Source: Thermohahella caldifontis
GTDB lineage: Bacteria; Pseudomonadota; Gammaproteobacteria; Pseudomonadales; Oleiphilaceae
Direction: 5' to 3'
Assembly (NCBI RefSeq): GCF_041153465.1
Contig: NZ_CP154858.1
Coordinates: 2,790,001 to 2,854,000 of the forward strand
DNA length: 64,000 nucleotides
Shown: one piece after another, positions 8,250 to 17,016 of the stretch
Layout: each line of letters opens with the position of its first letter
How positions within the stretch are numbered: the stretch's first letter is position 1
Notes under the pieces: generated by a model
The model's input: the letters and a program-made list of their open reading frames with translations, nothing else
Told to the model about the DNA's origin: nothing
Database searches by the model: none
Position numbers and translations under genes: made by a program

Positions 8250-9389
8250 TCAGTTCACCTCCCGGGCAACTCGGTCCATCCAGGCATGGAAAACTTCCAT
8301 GTAGCGGGGAGACGGAATGAGGAAGGCATCATGGCCATAGGGGGCATCAATCTCCGCATAGCTGACGTCCTTGCGCGCCCGGATCAGGGCATTGACCAGC
8401 TCCCGCGAACGCTCCGGCGAGAAACGCCAGTCGGTGGTAAAGGAAATGGTGAGAAAGCGCGCCTGGGCCCGGGAGACGGCCGCCACCAGATCGCCGCCAT
8501 ACTCCCGTGACGGGTCAAAGTAGTCCAGCGCCCGGGTCATGAGCAGGTAAGTGTTGGCGTCAAAGCGCTTGGAAAAGCGCTCGCCCTGGTAGTTCAGGTA
8601 GCTTTCCACCTCGAATTCCGTGTCCAGCACCCCGTACCTGAATGACTGGTTGCGCAGCTCGCGGCCGAATTTTTCGCCCATGGCGGCATCGGACAGATAC
8701 GTGATGTGCCCGACCATGCGCGCCAGCATCAGCCCCCGGCTGGGAATGGTGTTGTGGCGATAGTACCAGCCGCCGTGAAAATCCGGGTCCGAGGTGATGG
8801 CCTTGCGGGCCACCTCGTTGAAGGCGATGTTCTGGGCGGTCAGTTTGGGCGTGGAGGCAATCACGACTGCATGGCGGACGCGCTCCGGCAGGTCGATGGC
8901 CCACTGGAGGGCCTGCATGCCGCCGAGACTGCCGCCGATGACGGCCGCCCAGGTGCCGATGCCCAGCCGGTCTGCCAGCATGGCCTGGCTCTTCACCCAG
9001 TCCTTGACGGTGACCACCGGAAAGTCCGGTCCCCAGGGCTCGCCCGTGGCCGGGTTGAGGGTGTTCGGACCTGTACTGCCCGCGCAGCCGCCTAGATTGT
9101 TCAGGCTCACCACAAAGAAACGGTTGGTGTCGATGGGCTTGCCGGGGCCGATGCAACTGTCCCACCAGCCGGGCTTCTTGTCCGATGGATGGTGCTTGCC
9201 TGCAGCATGATGATCACCGCTGAGGGCATGGCAGATCAGCACCGCGTTGGTGCCCGCCGCATTCAGCTCGCCATAGGTCTCGTACATGAGCTCGAACGCG
9301 GGCAGGGTCTTTCCGCACTCGAGCGTGATGGGGGTGTCGAAGGTCGCCTTGTGGGGCACGACAATGCCCACTGAGCCCTCTTCATGCAT
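8250..9389 (-). CDS. metX: Homoserine O-acyltransferase MetX
   Basis: First committed step of methionine synthesis: acylation of homoserine. The 379-residue alpha/beta-hydrolase has the oxyanion segment ICHALSGDHH, the nucleophile elbow GGSLGGMQ (Ser154), the acid in FTTDWRFSPE and the catalytic His in PYGHDAFL near the C-terminus. Gammaproteobacterial MetX enzymes paired with MetW often use succinyl-CoA rather than acetyl-CoA; I cannot decide that from the sequence by eye. It is the first gene of metX-metW-DUF4426-rdgB-hemW, with its own promoter presumably in the 98-bp gap after the dynamin gene. Confidence 0.95.
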   Translation of the reverse strand: MHEEGSVGIVVPHKATFDTPITLECGKTLPAFELMYETYGELNAAGTNAVLICHALSGDHHAAGKHHPSDKKPGWWDSCIGPGKPIDTNRFFVVSLNNLGGCAGSTGPNTLNPATGEPWGPDFPVVTVKDWVKSQAMLADRLGIGTWAAVIGGSLGGMQALQWAIDLPERVRHAVVIASTPKLTAQNIAFNEVARKAITSDPDFHGGWYYRHNTIPSRGLMLARMVGHITYLSDAAMGEKFGRELRNQSFRYGVLDTEFEVESYLNYQGERFSKRFDANTYLLMTRALDYFDPSREYGGDLVAAVSRAQARFLTISFTTDWRFSPERSRELVNALIRARKDVSYAEIDAPYGHDAFLIPSPRYMEVFHAWMDRVAREVN

Positions 9390-9454
9390 GGCGTCTCGTA
9401 TCTCCTGTTCAACGAGCCAGTCGGGGCAGACTATGGAAAGGCGAAGTCTATAAG

Positions 9455-9480
9455 GGGGGCAGCAAAGCGCAACTGCCCCC
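9455..9480 (-). terminator. Hairpin between the dynamin-like gene and metX
   Basis: An 8-bp perfect stem GGGGGCAG / CTGCCCCC with a 10-base loop lies 7 bases past the dynamin-like stop codon and upstream of metX. It has no long T-tract (CTTATAG follows on the minus strand), so it is a probable but weak terminator separating the two leftward genes. Confidence 0.45.
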
Positions 9481-9487
9481 GTCAGGA

Positions 9488-11458
9488 TCAGGCCGGACCA
9501 CCGGCGCCCGGCAGGCTGACCACCTTCTGTCCGGCGGTCTGGGGCGGCGGCCGGCGCAGGCGGCGCTGAATGGTGTCCGCTTCCTCGATCTGGGCGCGGA
9601 TGTCGGCCACCATCATTTCGATGCGCTGCATCTGGCTGCGGGTATCCCGTGCGGTGCCGGCCAGTTCCTTGAGCCTGCGGATCTGCAGCTCCAGCATCTG
9701 CTTCTGTTCCAGTGTGTGCTGGATGATGGGCAGCAGGGCTTCCTGGGGCCAGCGCTGGGTTTCCTTGCGGATCTGCACATAGATGCGGCGGGCTTCGGCA
9801 ACGAGCGTATTGAAAAACCGCTTCACCACCAGTGTCTGCTCCGTCAGGATGGTCTTGATGGAGCTGCGGAACTGGTCGGCCCGCTGCTTCAGCTGTTGCA
9901 GCTCATCCAGAGAGCGGCGGATATTGAAGGGGCTGGGCTGAAGCTGCGGCGTGCGATCGTCGCTGGCATAGCGCTGGTAGATGGAGTGCACCATCTTCTC
10001 CGCCAGCCGGGCTTCGTGCTGCAGGTTGGCCATGTCATGTTCGATGGCGGTGAAGAAACCGGCGATGGCCCGGGACATGCCCACGGTGGTCCAGCTGTTT
10101 TTCAGCTCTTCGTAGGTATGGCGGGCATGGGATTCGAAGCGTTCTTCATGAATGATCTTGTCCAGGATCTGGGCCTGGGAGCGCATCAGCCGGCGGCTGG
10201 AGCGCAGGGTGAAGAGCTTCTTGTAGTAATAGTTGTAGTCTTCCTGGGTCTTCTCCGTCAGCTCCTTGAGGAAGGAGGGGCTGATGCCGCGCTCCCGGTA
10301 GGTATCCAGGCGCTCCTGCAGCGACTGTTCGCGTGACTGGAGGATGGCCTGACTGGTCTGGAGCATGCCCAGCATGTCGTTGATCATGGTCTGGGTGATG
10401 AGCCGTTCCTTCTGGGCCAGGATGCGCTCGCTGAGCAGGGCTTCCAGTGCCTGCAGGTTGCTGCGCCGCAGCAGTGCCTCGTCACCCCGGATGCGCGCGT
10501 GCAGGGCCTGCTTGGCGGACAGGGTCAGGATGTCCTTGGGCAGCAGGCCGAGCTGATCGGCGGTCTTGGTGCGCACGGCCTCGATGGAGCTTTCCGTGAA
10601 GGCATCGCCCTGAATGTCGTCCCAGAGGATGTCGATCTTGTTGAGCACCGCAAAGCGGCCGGCCTGGTGGGCCGACTGGTCATTGGCGATGAAATCCTTC
10701 CACATGCGCATGTCGCTGGCGGTGACACCGGTATCGGCACCCAGCAGGAAAACCACGGCGTGGGCATGGGGGATCATGCTCAGGGTCAGTTCCGGTTCCG
10801 AGCCGAGGGCATTGAGGCCCGGAGTGTCGAGGATGCGGATACCCTGTTGCAGCAGCGGATGATCGAGGCTGATCAGGGCATGGCGCCAGGCCGGGATGAT
10901 GTAGTGTCCGGGCTGGTTGGGATCCCGTTCGAGGGTATCGAGCTGAAAACCGTACTTGCGCGCCTCGTCCTCTGTGACCGAGCGGGTGCGGGCCACATGG
11001 GCCAGGCTCTGACGCATGGCTTCCGGCGAACTGTCATCCAGCGGGTAGTGCACCCAGTGCTCGGCCACATTCCGGTAATGGGAAAGTGAGCGGTCATGTG
11101 CCCGGGTTTCGATGGGCAGGAGCTTGAGATAGGTGCTGTCCTGCTGCCGGTCGTAAAAGAGTTCCGTGGGACACATGGTGGTGCGGCCAGCCTGGGAGGG
11201 CAGCATGCGCTGGCCGTAGTCGGCGAAGAACAGGGCGTTGATCAGCTCCGTCTTGCCGCGGGAGAATTCGCCGACGAAGGCGATGGTCAGCTCATCCTCG
11301 CGGAGCAGGGCGATGCTGCGCTGCAGCTTGGCATGCAAGTCGTCCGAGTACAGGTCGTTCTTGCGCAGCCAGCTCTGGTAGCGCATGATTTCGCGGATGA
11401 TGTCCTGTTTCCAGGCGTGAAACGCCTGAACCTGCTGGGAAAGTCCACTGCCTGCCAT
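9488..11458 (-). CDS. Dynamin-like GTPase family protein
   Basis: A 656-residue bacterial dynamin-like protein. The GTPase domain has G1 GEFSRGKT (residues 63-70), the threonine-containing switch segment TTMCPTEL, G3 LDTPGLNA and G4 NKID. The remainder is predicted helical and coiled-coil (repeated Q/E/R-rich segments such as LQSREQSLQERL and QMLELQIRRL), as in the stalk of dynamins. There is no transmembrane segment; the C-terminus is a Pro/Gly-rich tail. Such proteins may bind or remodel membranes, but the substrate here is unknown. It sits between metX and the yggU-yggT-proC group, with a hairpin after it, and may be a single-gene insertion into a conserved block. Confidence 0.85.
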   Translation of the reverse strand: MAGSGLSQQVQAFHAWKQDIIREIMRYQSWLRKNDLYSDDLHAKLQRSIALLREDELTIAFVGEFSRGKTELINALFFADYGQRMLPSQAGRTTMCPTELFYDRQQDSTYLKLLPIETRAHDRSLSHYRNVAEHWVHYPLDDSSPEAMRQSLAHVARTRSVTEDEARKYGFQLDTLERDPNQPGHYIIPAWRHALISLDHPLLQQGIRILDTPGLNALGSEPELTLSMIPHAHAVVFLLGADTGVTASDMRMWKDFIANDQSAHQAGRFAVLNKIDILWDDIQGDAFTESSIEAVRTKTADQLGLLPKDILTLSAKQALHARIRGDEALLRRSNLQALEALLSERILAQKERLITQTMINDMLGMLQTSQAILQSREQSLQERLDTYRERGISPSFLKELTEKTQEDYNYYYKKLFTLRSSRRLMRSQAQILDKIIHEERFESHARHTYEELKNSWTTVGMSRAIAGFFTAIEHDMANLQHEARLAEKMVHSIYQRYASDDRTPQLQPSPFNIRRSLDELQQLKQRADQFRSSIKTILTEQTLVVKRFFNTLVAEARRIYVQIRKETQRWPQEALLPIIQHTLEQKQMLELQIRRLKELAGTARDTRSQMQRIEMMVADIRAQIEEADTIQRRLRRPPPQTAGQKVVSLPGAGGPA

Positions 11459-11549
11459 AGTTAGGTTCCCTTTGGAATCGGCTCAAATGACACTTCGGGT
11501 GATTCTGAATACTATGCCTAAAGGTTTGAAACAGAACAAGGCAACTGTG

Positions 11550-11846
11550 TCACGAAATGTAGGATTTGAGTAATTCCGGGACGCTGTTCAAATTATGAAC
11601 GGCGATTCGCTTGTGGCGGGAGGTGTCACCGGAGAGCAGTTCCACATCCCGTTTGCGGACACCGAAGGTCTTGGCGATGAAGGCCAGCAGGTGAGCATTG
11701 GCCTTGCCGTCCACGGGCGGGGCGGCAATGCGGATCTTCAGGGCATCGCCGTGGAGGCCGGCGATTTCATCCTTGCGGGCACCGGGCTGGGCGTGGCAGG
11801 TCAGAATCAGGACGCCATCCTGCCAAGTACAGAAGGATGTGCTCAT
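11550..11846 (-). CDS. yggU: DUF167 family protein YggU
   Basis: A 98-residue DUF167 (UPF0235) protein with the family motifs ILTCHAQPGARKDEI near the N-terminus and APPVDGKANAHLLAFIAK in the centre, then LLSGDTSRHKRI. Function unknown. It follows yggT by 9 bases in the same direction, the usual order proC-yggT-yggU. Full length for the family. Confidence 0.9.
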   Translation of the reverse strand: MSTSFCTWQDGVLILTCHAQPGARKDEIAGLHGDALKIRIAAPPVDGKANAHLLAFIAKTFGVRKRDVELLSGDTSRHKRIAVHNLNSVPELLKSYIS

Positions 11847-11855
11847 GCCCCGGCC

Positions 11856-12416
11856 TCAGAGTATCGTACCCAGGCTCCGGGCCAGGTGGTGCAGCATGAC
11901 TTCCAGAACGTTGATGACGAGGAAGACCAGAATGGGGGACAGGTCCAGCCCGCCCATGGGGGGCAGCACCTTGCGGAAGGGCTGCATCACCGGCTCGGTG
12001 ATCTGGGCGAGCAGTCGCGCAGCCGGGTGTATCGAGCCGGGGGCAATCCAGCTCAGGGCGATCACTGCGATGATGGCCCAGAAGTAGATCTGCAGCAGGG
12101 CATTGGCCAGTTTGATCAGTGCCAGCGCGGCGACAAAACCCGGATTGAACGGATAGCCACTGATGACGGTCAGCAGTCCGAGCATGGTGGCCATGACCAG
12201 CCAGCCCAGAACCAGCGAGGCGAGGTCCAGACCGCCCAGGCCGGGTATGATGCGACGCAGCGGCAGAAGCAGGGGGTTGGTGGCCTTGACGACAAACTGG
12301 GAAATCGGGTTGTAGAAATCTGCCCGGGACCACTGCAGCAGAAACCTCAGCAGTACCAGGGTGGTGTAGAAGCTGCCTGCGAATTGGATGACCAGCGCCA
12401 GTATCTCTTGTGCCAT
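11856..12416 (-). CDS. yggT: YggT family integral membrane protein
   Basis: A 186-residue membrane protein with two YGGT repeats: about residues 10-80 (FAGSFYTTLVLLRFLLQW, then NPISQFVVKATNPLLLPLRR) and 100-180 (LLAQITEPVMQPFRKVLPP). Each repeat has two helices around a TxPxLxPxR-like motif. The start MAQEIL is preferred over an upstream in-frame ATG at 12449. YggT-family proteins are linked to cell-envelope or osmotic functions, with homologues in plastids, but no mechanism is settled. Located between proC and yggU. Confidence 0.9.
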   Translation of the reverse strand: MAQEILALVIQFAGSFYTTLVLLRFLLQWSRADFYNPISQFVVKATNPLLLPLRRIIPGLGGLDLASLVLGWLVMATMLGLLTVISGYPFNPGFVAALALIKLANALLQIYFWAIIAVIALSWIAPGSIHPAARLLAQITEPVMQPFRKVLPPMGGLDLSPILVFLVINVLEVMLHHLARSLGTIL

Positions 12417-12487
12417 GAAACCTGTCCTCGTTGTTCCGGAGTACATCATGGGGCCGGACGGGGTGCTTTTCCAGTCCGGCGTCCTGT

Positions 12488-13327
12488 TCAGTCGTTGCCG
12501 TGTGCAGGCGGGGTGTCACCGGCCAGCTCGAAGCCCCGGGCCCAGGCGGCGCGCACGGCCTGCCTGACCAGCTTTTCAAAGCCGCCGGTTTCAAAGGTGC
12601 GGATGGCCTGTTCGGTGGTGCCGCCCGGGCTCATGACACGGCGCTTGAGCTCGCCTGGTGGCAGATCCGACGTCGCGGCCAGTTCCGCAGCGCCGGCCAG
12701 GGTCTGGATGGCGAGGCGGCGTGCCTTGTCTGCGGGCAGGCCGCAGGCCACTCCTGCGGCCTCCAGGGCCTCGATGAAGAGAAACACGTAGGCCGGACCA
12801 CTGCCGGAGAGGGCCGTGACTGCATGGAGCTGCATCTCGTCATCAAACCATTCGGTGATGCCCACGGCGCGGAAGATCCGGTCGGCCTGTTCCCGCTGCG
12901 GTTCACTGACGCGGGGGTTGGCAAAGAGGCCCGTGGCCCCCTTGAGGACCTGGGCGGGGGTATTGGGCATCACCCGCACCACCGGCAGGTCGCCGCCCAG
13001 CCAGGTTTCGATCCGGGAGGAGGACAGCCCGGCGGCAATGGAAATGATGAGCGGGCGGCGTTGCTGGACGGTATCGCGCAGGCCGGCACAGACGCTTTCC
13101 ATGATCTGGGGCTTGACCGCCAGAACCACGATATCCGCACTGGCGGTGAAACGGGTGTTGTCGGTGGTGGTGGCGATGCCGTATTCGGCAGAGAGCGTGT
13201 CCAGTTGCGCCGTATCGGGGCAGCTGGCGGAGAGCTGCGCAGCGCTGAAGCCGCTGGCCAGCAGGCCCTTGATGATGGCCGACGCCATGTTGCCGGCGCC
13301 GATGAAGGTGATCTGTGGTGCGGTCAT
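12488..13327 (-). CDS. proC: Pyrroline-5-carboxylate reductase ProC
   Basis: Last step of proline synthesis: NAD(P)H-dependent reduction of 1-pyrroline-5-carboxylate. The 279-residue protein has the N-terminal Rossmann motif FIGAGNMASAI (residues 8-18), VLAVKPQIM, the central MPNTPAQVLKGATGL, and the C-terminal signature ALSGSGPAYVFLFIEAL followed by MSPGGTTEQAI. Start overlaps the yggS stop by 4 bp (ATGA), so the pair is translationally coupled. Confidence 0.97.
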   Translation of the reverse strand: MTAPQITFIGAGNMASAIIKGLLASGFSAAQLSASCPDTAQLDTLSAEYGIATTTDNTRFTASADIVVLAVKPQIMESVCAGLRDTVQQRRPLIISIAAGLSSSRIETWLGGDLPVVRVMPNTPAQVLKGATGLFANPRVSEPQREQADRIFRAVGITEWFDDEMQLHAVTALSGSGPAYVFLFIEALEAAGVACGLPADKARRLAIQTLAGAAELAATSDLPPGELKRRVMSPGGTTEQAIRTFETGGFEKLVRQAVRAAWARGFELAGDTPPAHGND

Positions 13328-14034
13328 GATTCGGTCCTCGTGTCTTTGGGCGGGCGCTCTCCGAACAGGGCAGTCCCCACGCGCACAATGGTGGCGCCGG
13401 CCCGGATGGCCGGCTCCAGGTCATCGGACATGCCCATGGAAAGGGTGTCCATGTTCAGCCCGCAGCGCCGGTTGAGGTCGTCAAGCAACCGGGCCATGCG
13501 GCGGAAGGTGGCTTCGGCTTCCGTTTCGTCCTTCTTGGGTGCCGGAATGCACATGAGGCCGCGCAGCCTCAGGCGCTCCAGGGACCGGACGGCTTCCACC
13601 AACTCGGGCAGCGCGTCGGGCAGCACGCCGGCCTTGGTGGGTTCGGCATCGATGTTGACCTGCAGGCAGATGTTCAGGGGCGGCAGGGTCGGCGGCCGCT
13701 GTTCGCTCAGTCGCTTGGCGACCTTTGCCCGGTCCACGCTGTGCACCCAGTCGAAATGTCCGGCAATGGCGCGGGTCTTGTTGGACTGAATGGGGCCGAT
13801 AAAATGCCAGATCAGGGGCAGATCCGCGAGCGCCGGCTGCTTGTCCAGCGCTTCCTGCAGGTAATTCTCTCCGAAGTGGCGGAGTCCGGCGGCATGTGCC
13901 GCCCGGATCTCGTCCGGCGAGCGGGTCTTGCAGACGGCCAGAAGTGTGACGGCGTCCTCCGGACGGCCCGCGTCAGCTGTTGCTTTTTGTATCCGCCGGG
14001 TTACGGATCGGATGTTGTCTGCTATGCTGATCAT
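13324..14034 (-). CDS. yggS: PLP homeostasis protein YggS (PLPBP)
   Basis: A 236-residue single-domain alanine-racemase-fold protein that binds pyridoxal phosphate and buffers the vitamin B6 pool. The PLP lysine is Lys36 in LLAVCKTRSPDEI; HFGENYLQE, WHFIGPIQSNK and the C-terminal LSMGMSDDLEPAIRAG are family motifs. It is the first gene of yggS-proC-yggT-yggU and is divergent from pilT across 104 bp, an arrangement shared with Pseudomonas. Confidence 0.95.
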   Translation of the reverse strand: MISIADNIRSVTRRIQKATADAGRPEDAVTLLAVCKTRSPDEIRAAHAAGLRHFGENYLQEALDKQPALADLPLIWHFIGPIQSNKTRAIAGHFDWVHSVDRAKVAKRLSEQRPPTLPPLNICLQVNIDAEPTKAGVLPDALPELVEAVRSLERLRLRGLMCIPAPKKDETEAEATFRRMARLLDDLNRRCGLNMDTLSMGMSDDLEPAIRAGATIVRVGTALFGERPPKDTRTES

Positions 14035-14138
14035 ACACCTGTATGCCTCTTGTGCCGGTCCGTGATTGTACCCCAGATCGGCGCAAAGAAAAGGCGGGTT
14101 CCCAACGAGATCATCTCAACTGTTTCACGGAGTATCCG

Positions 14139-15173
14139 ATGGATATTACTGAACTGCTTGCGTTTTCAGCCAAACAGGGCGCTTCCGACCTTCACCTCTC
14201 TGCCGGTCTGCCACCGATGATCCGTGTGGACGGCGACGTGCGTCGGATCAACCTGCCGCCACTGGAGCACAAGGAAGTCCACGCGCTGATCTACGACATC
14301 ATGAACGACAAGCAGCGCAAGGATTATGAAGAGTTTCTGGAGACGGACTTCTCCTTCGAGGTGCCGGGTGTGGCGCGTTTCCGGGTCAATGCCTTCAACC
14401 ACAACCGGGGTGCGGGGGCCGTGTTCCGGACCATTCCTTCCAAGGTGCTGACCATGGAAGATCTGGGCATGGGACAGGTGTTCAAGGATATTGCCCTCAA
14501 GCCGCGTGGTCTGGTGCTGGTCACGGGGCCGACCGGTTCGGGCAAGTCCACCACCCTGGCGGCGATGATCGACTTCATCAACGAGACCCGTTACGACCAT
14601 ATCCTGACCATCGAGGACCCCATCGAATTCGTGCACGAATCCAAGAAGTGTCTGGTCAACCAGCGCGAAGTGCACCGGGATACGCTGGGTTTTGCCGAGG
14701 CACTGCGTTCGGCCCTGCGGGAAGACCCGGACATCATTCTGGTCGGTGAGATGCGGGATCTGGAAACCATTCGTCTGGCCCTGACGGCGGCGGAAACCGG
14801 TCACCTGGTATTCGGTACCCTGCACACCACCTCGGCGGCCAAGACCATTGACCGGGTGGTGGACGTGTTCCCGGCGGCGGAGAAGGAGATGGTGCGCTCC
14901 ATGCTCTCCGAGTCCCTGCAGGCGGTCGTTTCACAGACACTGCTGAAGAAGAACGGTGGCGGTCGCGTGGCGGCTCACGAAATCATGATCGGTACGCCGG
15001 CCATCCGCAACCTGATCCGCGAGGACAAGGTGGCGCAGATGTATTCCGCCATTCAGACCGGCGGTTCGCTGGGCATGCAGACGCTGGACCAGTGCCTGCA
15101 GAACCTGGTGGCCAAGGGCATCATTTCCCGTGATGTGGCCCGCGAGAAGGCCAAGATGCCCGAAAACTTCTGA
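14139..15173 (+). CDS. pilT: Type IV pilus retraction ATPase PilT
   Basis: A 344-residue hexameric ATPase that powers pilus retraction (twitching, DNA uptake). The N-terminal PAS-like domain precedes Walker A GPTGSGKST (residues 130-138), the Asp box ILTIEDPIEF, Walker B DPDIILVGEMRD and the His box TGHLVFGTLHT. The C-terminal AIRNLIREDK motif is characteristic of PilT and needed for retraction. The start ATG at 14139 gives the canonical MDITELLAFS; an upstream in-frame ATG at 14043 adds a non-homologous 32 residues. pilU follows after 26 bases. Confidence 0.97.
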   Translation: MDITELLAFSAKQGASDLHLSAGLPPMIRVDGDVRRINLPPLEHKEVHALIYDIMNDKQRKDYEEFLETDFSFEVPGVARFRVNAFNHNRGAGAVFRTIPSKVLTMEDLGMGQVFKDIALKPRGLVLVTGPTGSGKSTTLAAMIDFINETRYDHILTIEDPIEFVHESKKCLVNQREVHRDTLGFAEALRSALREDPDIILVGEMRDLETIRLALTAAETGHLVFGTLHTTSAAKTIDRVVDVFPAAEKEMVRSMLSESLQAVVSQTLLKKNGGGRVAAHEIMIGTPAIRNLIREDKVAQMYSAIQTGGSLGMQTLDQCLQNLVAKGIISRDVAREKAKMPENF

Positions 15174-15199
15174 TTACGGACTGCAACAAGGACAAGGCA

Positions 15200-16327
15200 A
15201 TGGACTTTGACAAGCTGCTGAAAATCATGGTTGAAAAGGGGGCGTCAGACCTCTTCATCACGGCGGGCGTGCCGCCCAGCATCAAGGTGCACGGGCGCAT
15301 GCTGCCGGTGACCAAGACGCCGTTGTCACCGGAGCAGACACGCGAGACCGTGTTCTCCATCATGACGGAAAAACAGAAACGCGAGTTCGAAGACACGCAC
15401 GAGTGCAACTTTGCCATCAGTGCGCGCGGCATCGGCCGTTTCCGGGTGAGCGCCTTCTATCAGCGCAACCTCTGCGGCATGGTGCTGCGGCGCATCGAGA
15501 CCAACATTCCCAAGATCGAGGACCTGGGCCTGCCGGAAGTCATCAAGAAGCTGGCCATGACCAAGCGGGGGCTCATCATCTTCGTGGGAGCCACCGGCAC
15601 CGGCAAGTCCACCTCGCTGGCGGCCATGATCGGCCACCGGAACCGGAACTCCAAGGGTCACATCATTTCCATCGAAGACCCCATCGAATACATTCACCAG
15701 CATCACGGCTGTATCGTGACCCAGCGCGAGGTGGGCATTGACACCGAGTCCTTCGAGGTGGCGCTGAAGAATACCCTGCGTCAGGCACCGGACGTGATCA
15801 TGATCGGTGAGGTGCGGACCAAGGAAACCATGGAGTACGCAGTGACCTTTGCGGAAACCGGTCACCTCTGTCTGGCAACCCTGCACGCCAACAACGCCAA
15901 CCAGGCACTGGACCGGATCATCAACTTCTTCCCGCCCGAGCATCACAATCAGGTGTGGATGGATCTGTCCCTGAACCTCAAGGCCATCGTGGCACAGCAG
16001 CTGGTTCCGACGCCGGACGGCAAGGGCCGCCGGGCGGTGGTCGAGGTGCTGCTCAATACGCCGCTGGCGGCGGACATCATCCGCAAGGGCGAGGTGCACA
16101 AGCTCAAGGAGCTGATGAAAAAATCCACCGACCAAGGCATGCAGACCTTCGATCAGGCCCTGTATATGGCCTACAAGGCCGGCGAGATCACCTACGAGGA
16201 TGCGCTGGCCTATGCGGATTCGGCCAACGATCTGCGCCTGATGATCAAGCTGGGTGTGGATACGGACTCCAACAAGCTCAATGCCCAGGCGGACAATCTG
16301 CGTCTGAGTGACGATCTGGATTTCTGA
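15200..16327 (+). CDS. pilU: PilT-like accessory retraction ATPase PilU
   Basis: A 375-residue paralogue of PilT that assists high-force pilus retraction. It has Walker A GATGTGKST (about residues 131-139), IISIEDPIEYIHQH, Walker B PDVIMIGEVRTKETMEYA and TGHLCLATLHANNANQALD. It lacks the AIRNLIRE motif of PilT, having DIIRKGEVHKLKELMKKS instead, and has a longer C-terminal tail, both as expected for PilU. Co-transcribed with pilT; a short GC hairpin follows the stop codon. Confidence 0.96.
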   Translation: MDFDKLLKIMVEKGASDLFITAGVPPSIKVHGRMLPVTKTPLSPEQTRETVFSIMTEKQKREFEDTHECNFAISARGIGRFRVSAFYQRNLCGMVLRRIETNIPKIEDLGLPEVIKKLAMTKRGLIIFVGATGTGKSTSLAAMIGHRNRNSKGHIISIEDPIEYIHQHHGCIVTQREVGIDTESFEVALKNTLRQAPDVIMIGEVRTKETMEYAVTFAETGHLCLATLHANNANQALDRIINFFPPEHHNQVWMDLSLNLKAIVAQQLVPTPDGKGRRAVVEVLLNTPLAADIIRKGEVHKLKELMKKSTDQGMQTFDQALYMAYKAGEITYEDALAYADSANDLRLMIKLGVDTDSNKLNAQADNLRLSDDLDF

Positions 16328-16344
16328 GGGCGCACTGAGCGCCC
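16328..16344 (+). terminator. Short GC-rich hairpin after pilU
   Basis: GGGCGC-ACTGA-GCGCCC directly follows the pilU stop codon and is followed by only GCTT. It may act as a weak or factor-assisted terminator between pilU and the convergent small gene. Confidence 0.4.
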
Positions 16345-16366
16345 GCTTCAGGTCGCCAGACAGGCG

Positions 16367-16903
16367 TCAGTCGCGCTCCTCAATCCAGTTGAGCAACGCG
16401 GGGCCATCAAAGGGCGCCTGCCCGATGGCCTCTTCCATCATTGAACGCTGGTGTGCCGGTAATGCGGCATAGCGTGCCCGCATGGCATACCATACCGCAC
16501 TGGGCGACAGCAGTGTACTGATCTGGTCGCTGACCACTTCGCCGGGGTGAATCCCCTGTTCCTTTGCAATACTGAGGTAGTTCAGCCAGGCGAGTGCCAG
16601 TTCACCCTTTGCGCCGGCTTCACAAAGCCGGATATTGCGGGCTGCCAGAAACCCCACTCCCGTCAGGAGAGCCGCCTTGGGCACCTTCTGTCCGAGGGCT
16701 TCGATGTCGTGTTTCAGCTCCCCTGCTTGCCTTTTCAGCGCCTGGCAGCGCTGAATCTCCGTATCGAGCCTGTGCAAGGCGTTTTCGTAATCCTGTCTGG
16801 CCAGGGAGAGCGCATCGGCCAGCGGTGCCGTGTCGGCATATGTCATTCCGCTCAGCACAGCGCAGAGCAGTACCAGCCCCGGAATGGGTTCACATTTTGC
16901 CAC
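16367..16903 (-). CDS. Hypothetical exported protein
   Basis: A 178-residue protein that I do not recognise. I chose a GTG start at 16903 because GGGAG lies 8 bases upstream and it gives a clean signal peptide (PGLVLLCAVLSGMTYA, cleavage before DTAPL); a longer ATG reading to 16975 would put a hydrophilic leader before it. The mature part begins with a probable coiled coil (LARQDYENALHRLDTEIQRC) and has one more hydrophobic patch, AALLTGVGFLAARNI, and two cysteines. Convergent with pilU; the GntR gene is divergent. Confidence 0.65.
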   Translation of the reverse strand: MAKCEPIPGLVLLCAVLSGMTYADTAPLADALSLARQDYENALHRLDTEIQRCQALKRQAGELKHDIEALGQKVPKAALLTGVGFLAARNIRLCEAGAKGELALAWLNYLSIAKEQGIHPGEVVSDQISTLLSPSAVWYAMRARYAALPAHQRSMMEEAIGQAPFDGPALLNWIEERD

Positions 16904-17016
16904 TCTGAATGCTCCCTGTGATATTTCCGTCCGTTGGTATTTGGCATTATGGGGACGCGACTTTGAACCCGTCAAGTTTTATGCCACACTCGAAAACAAA
17001 AAGGGGAGAAGTGGAC

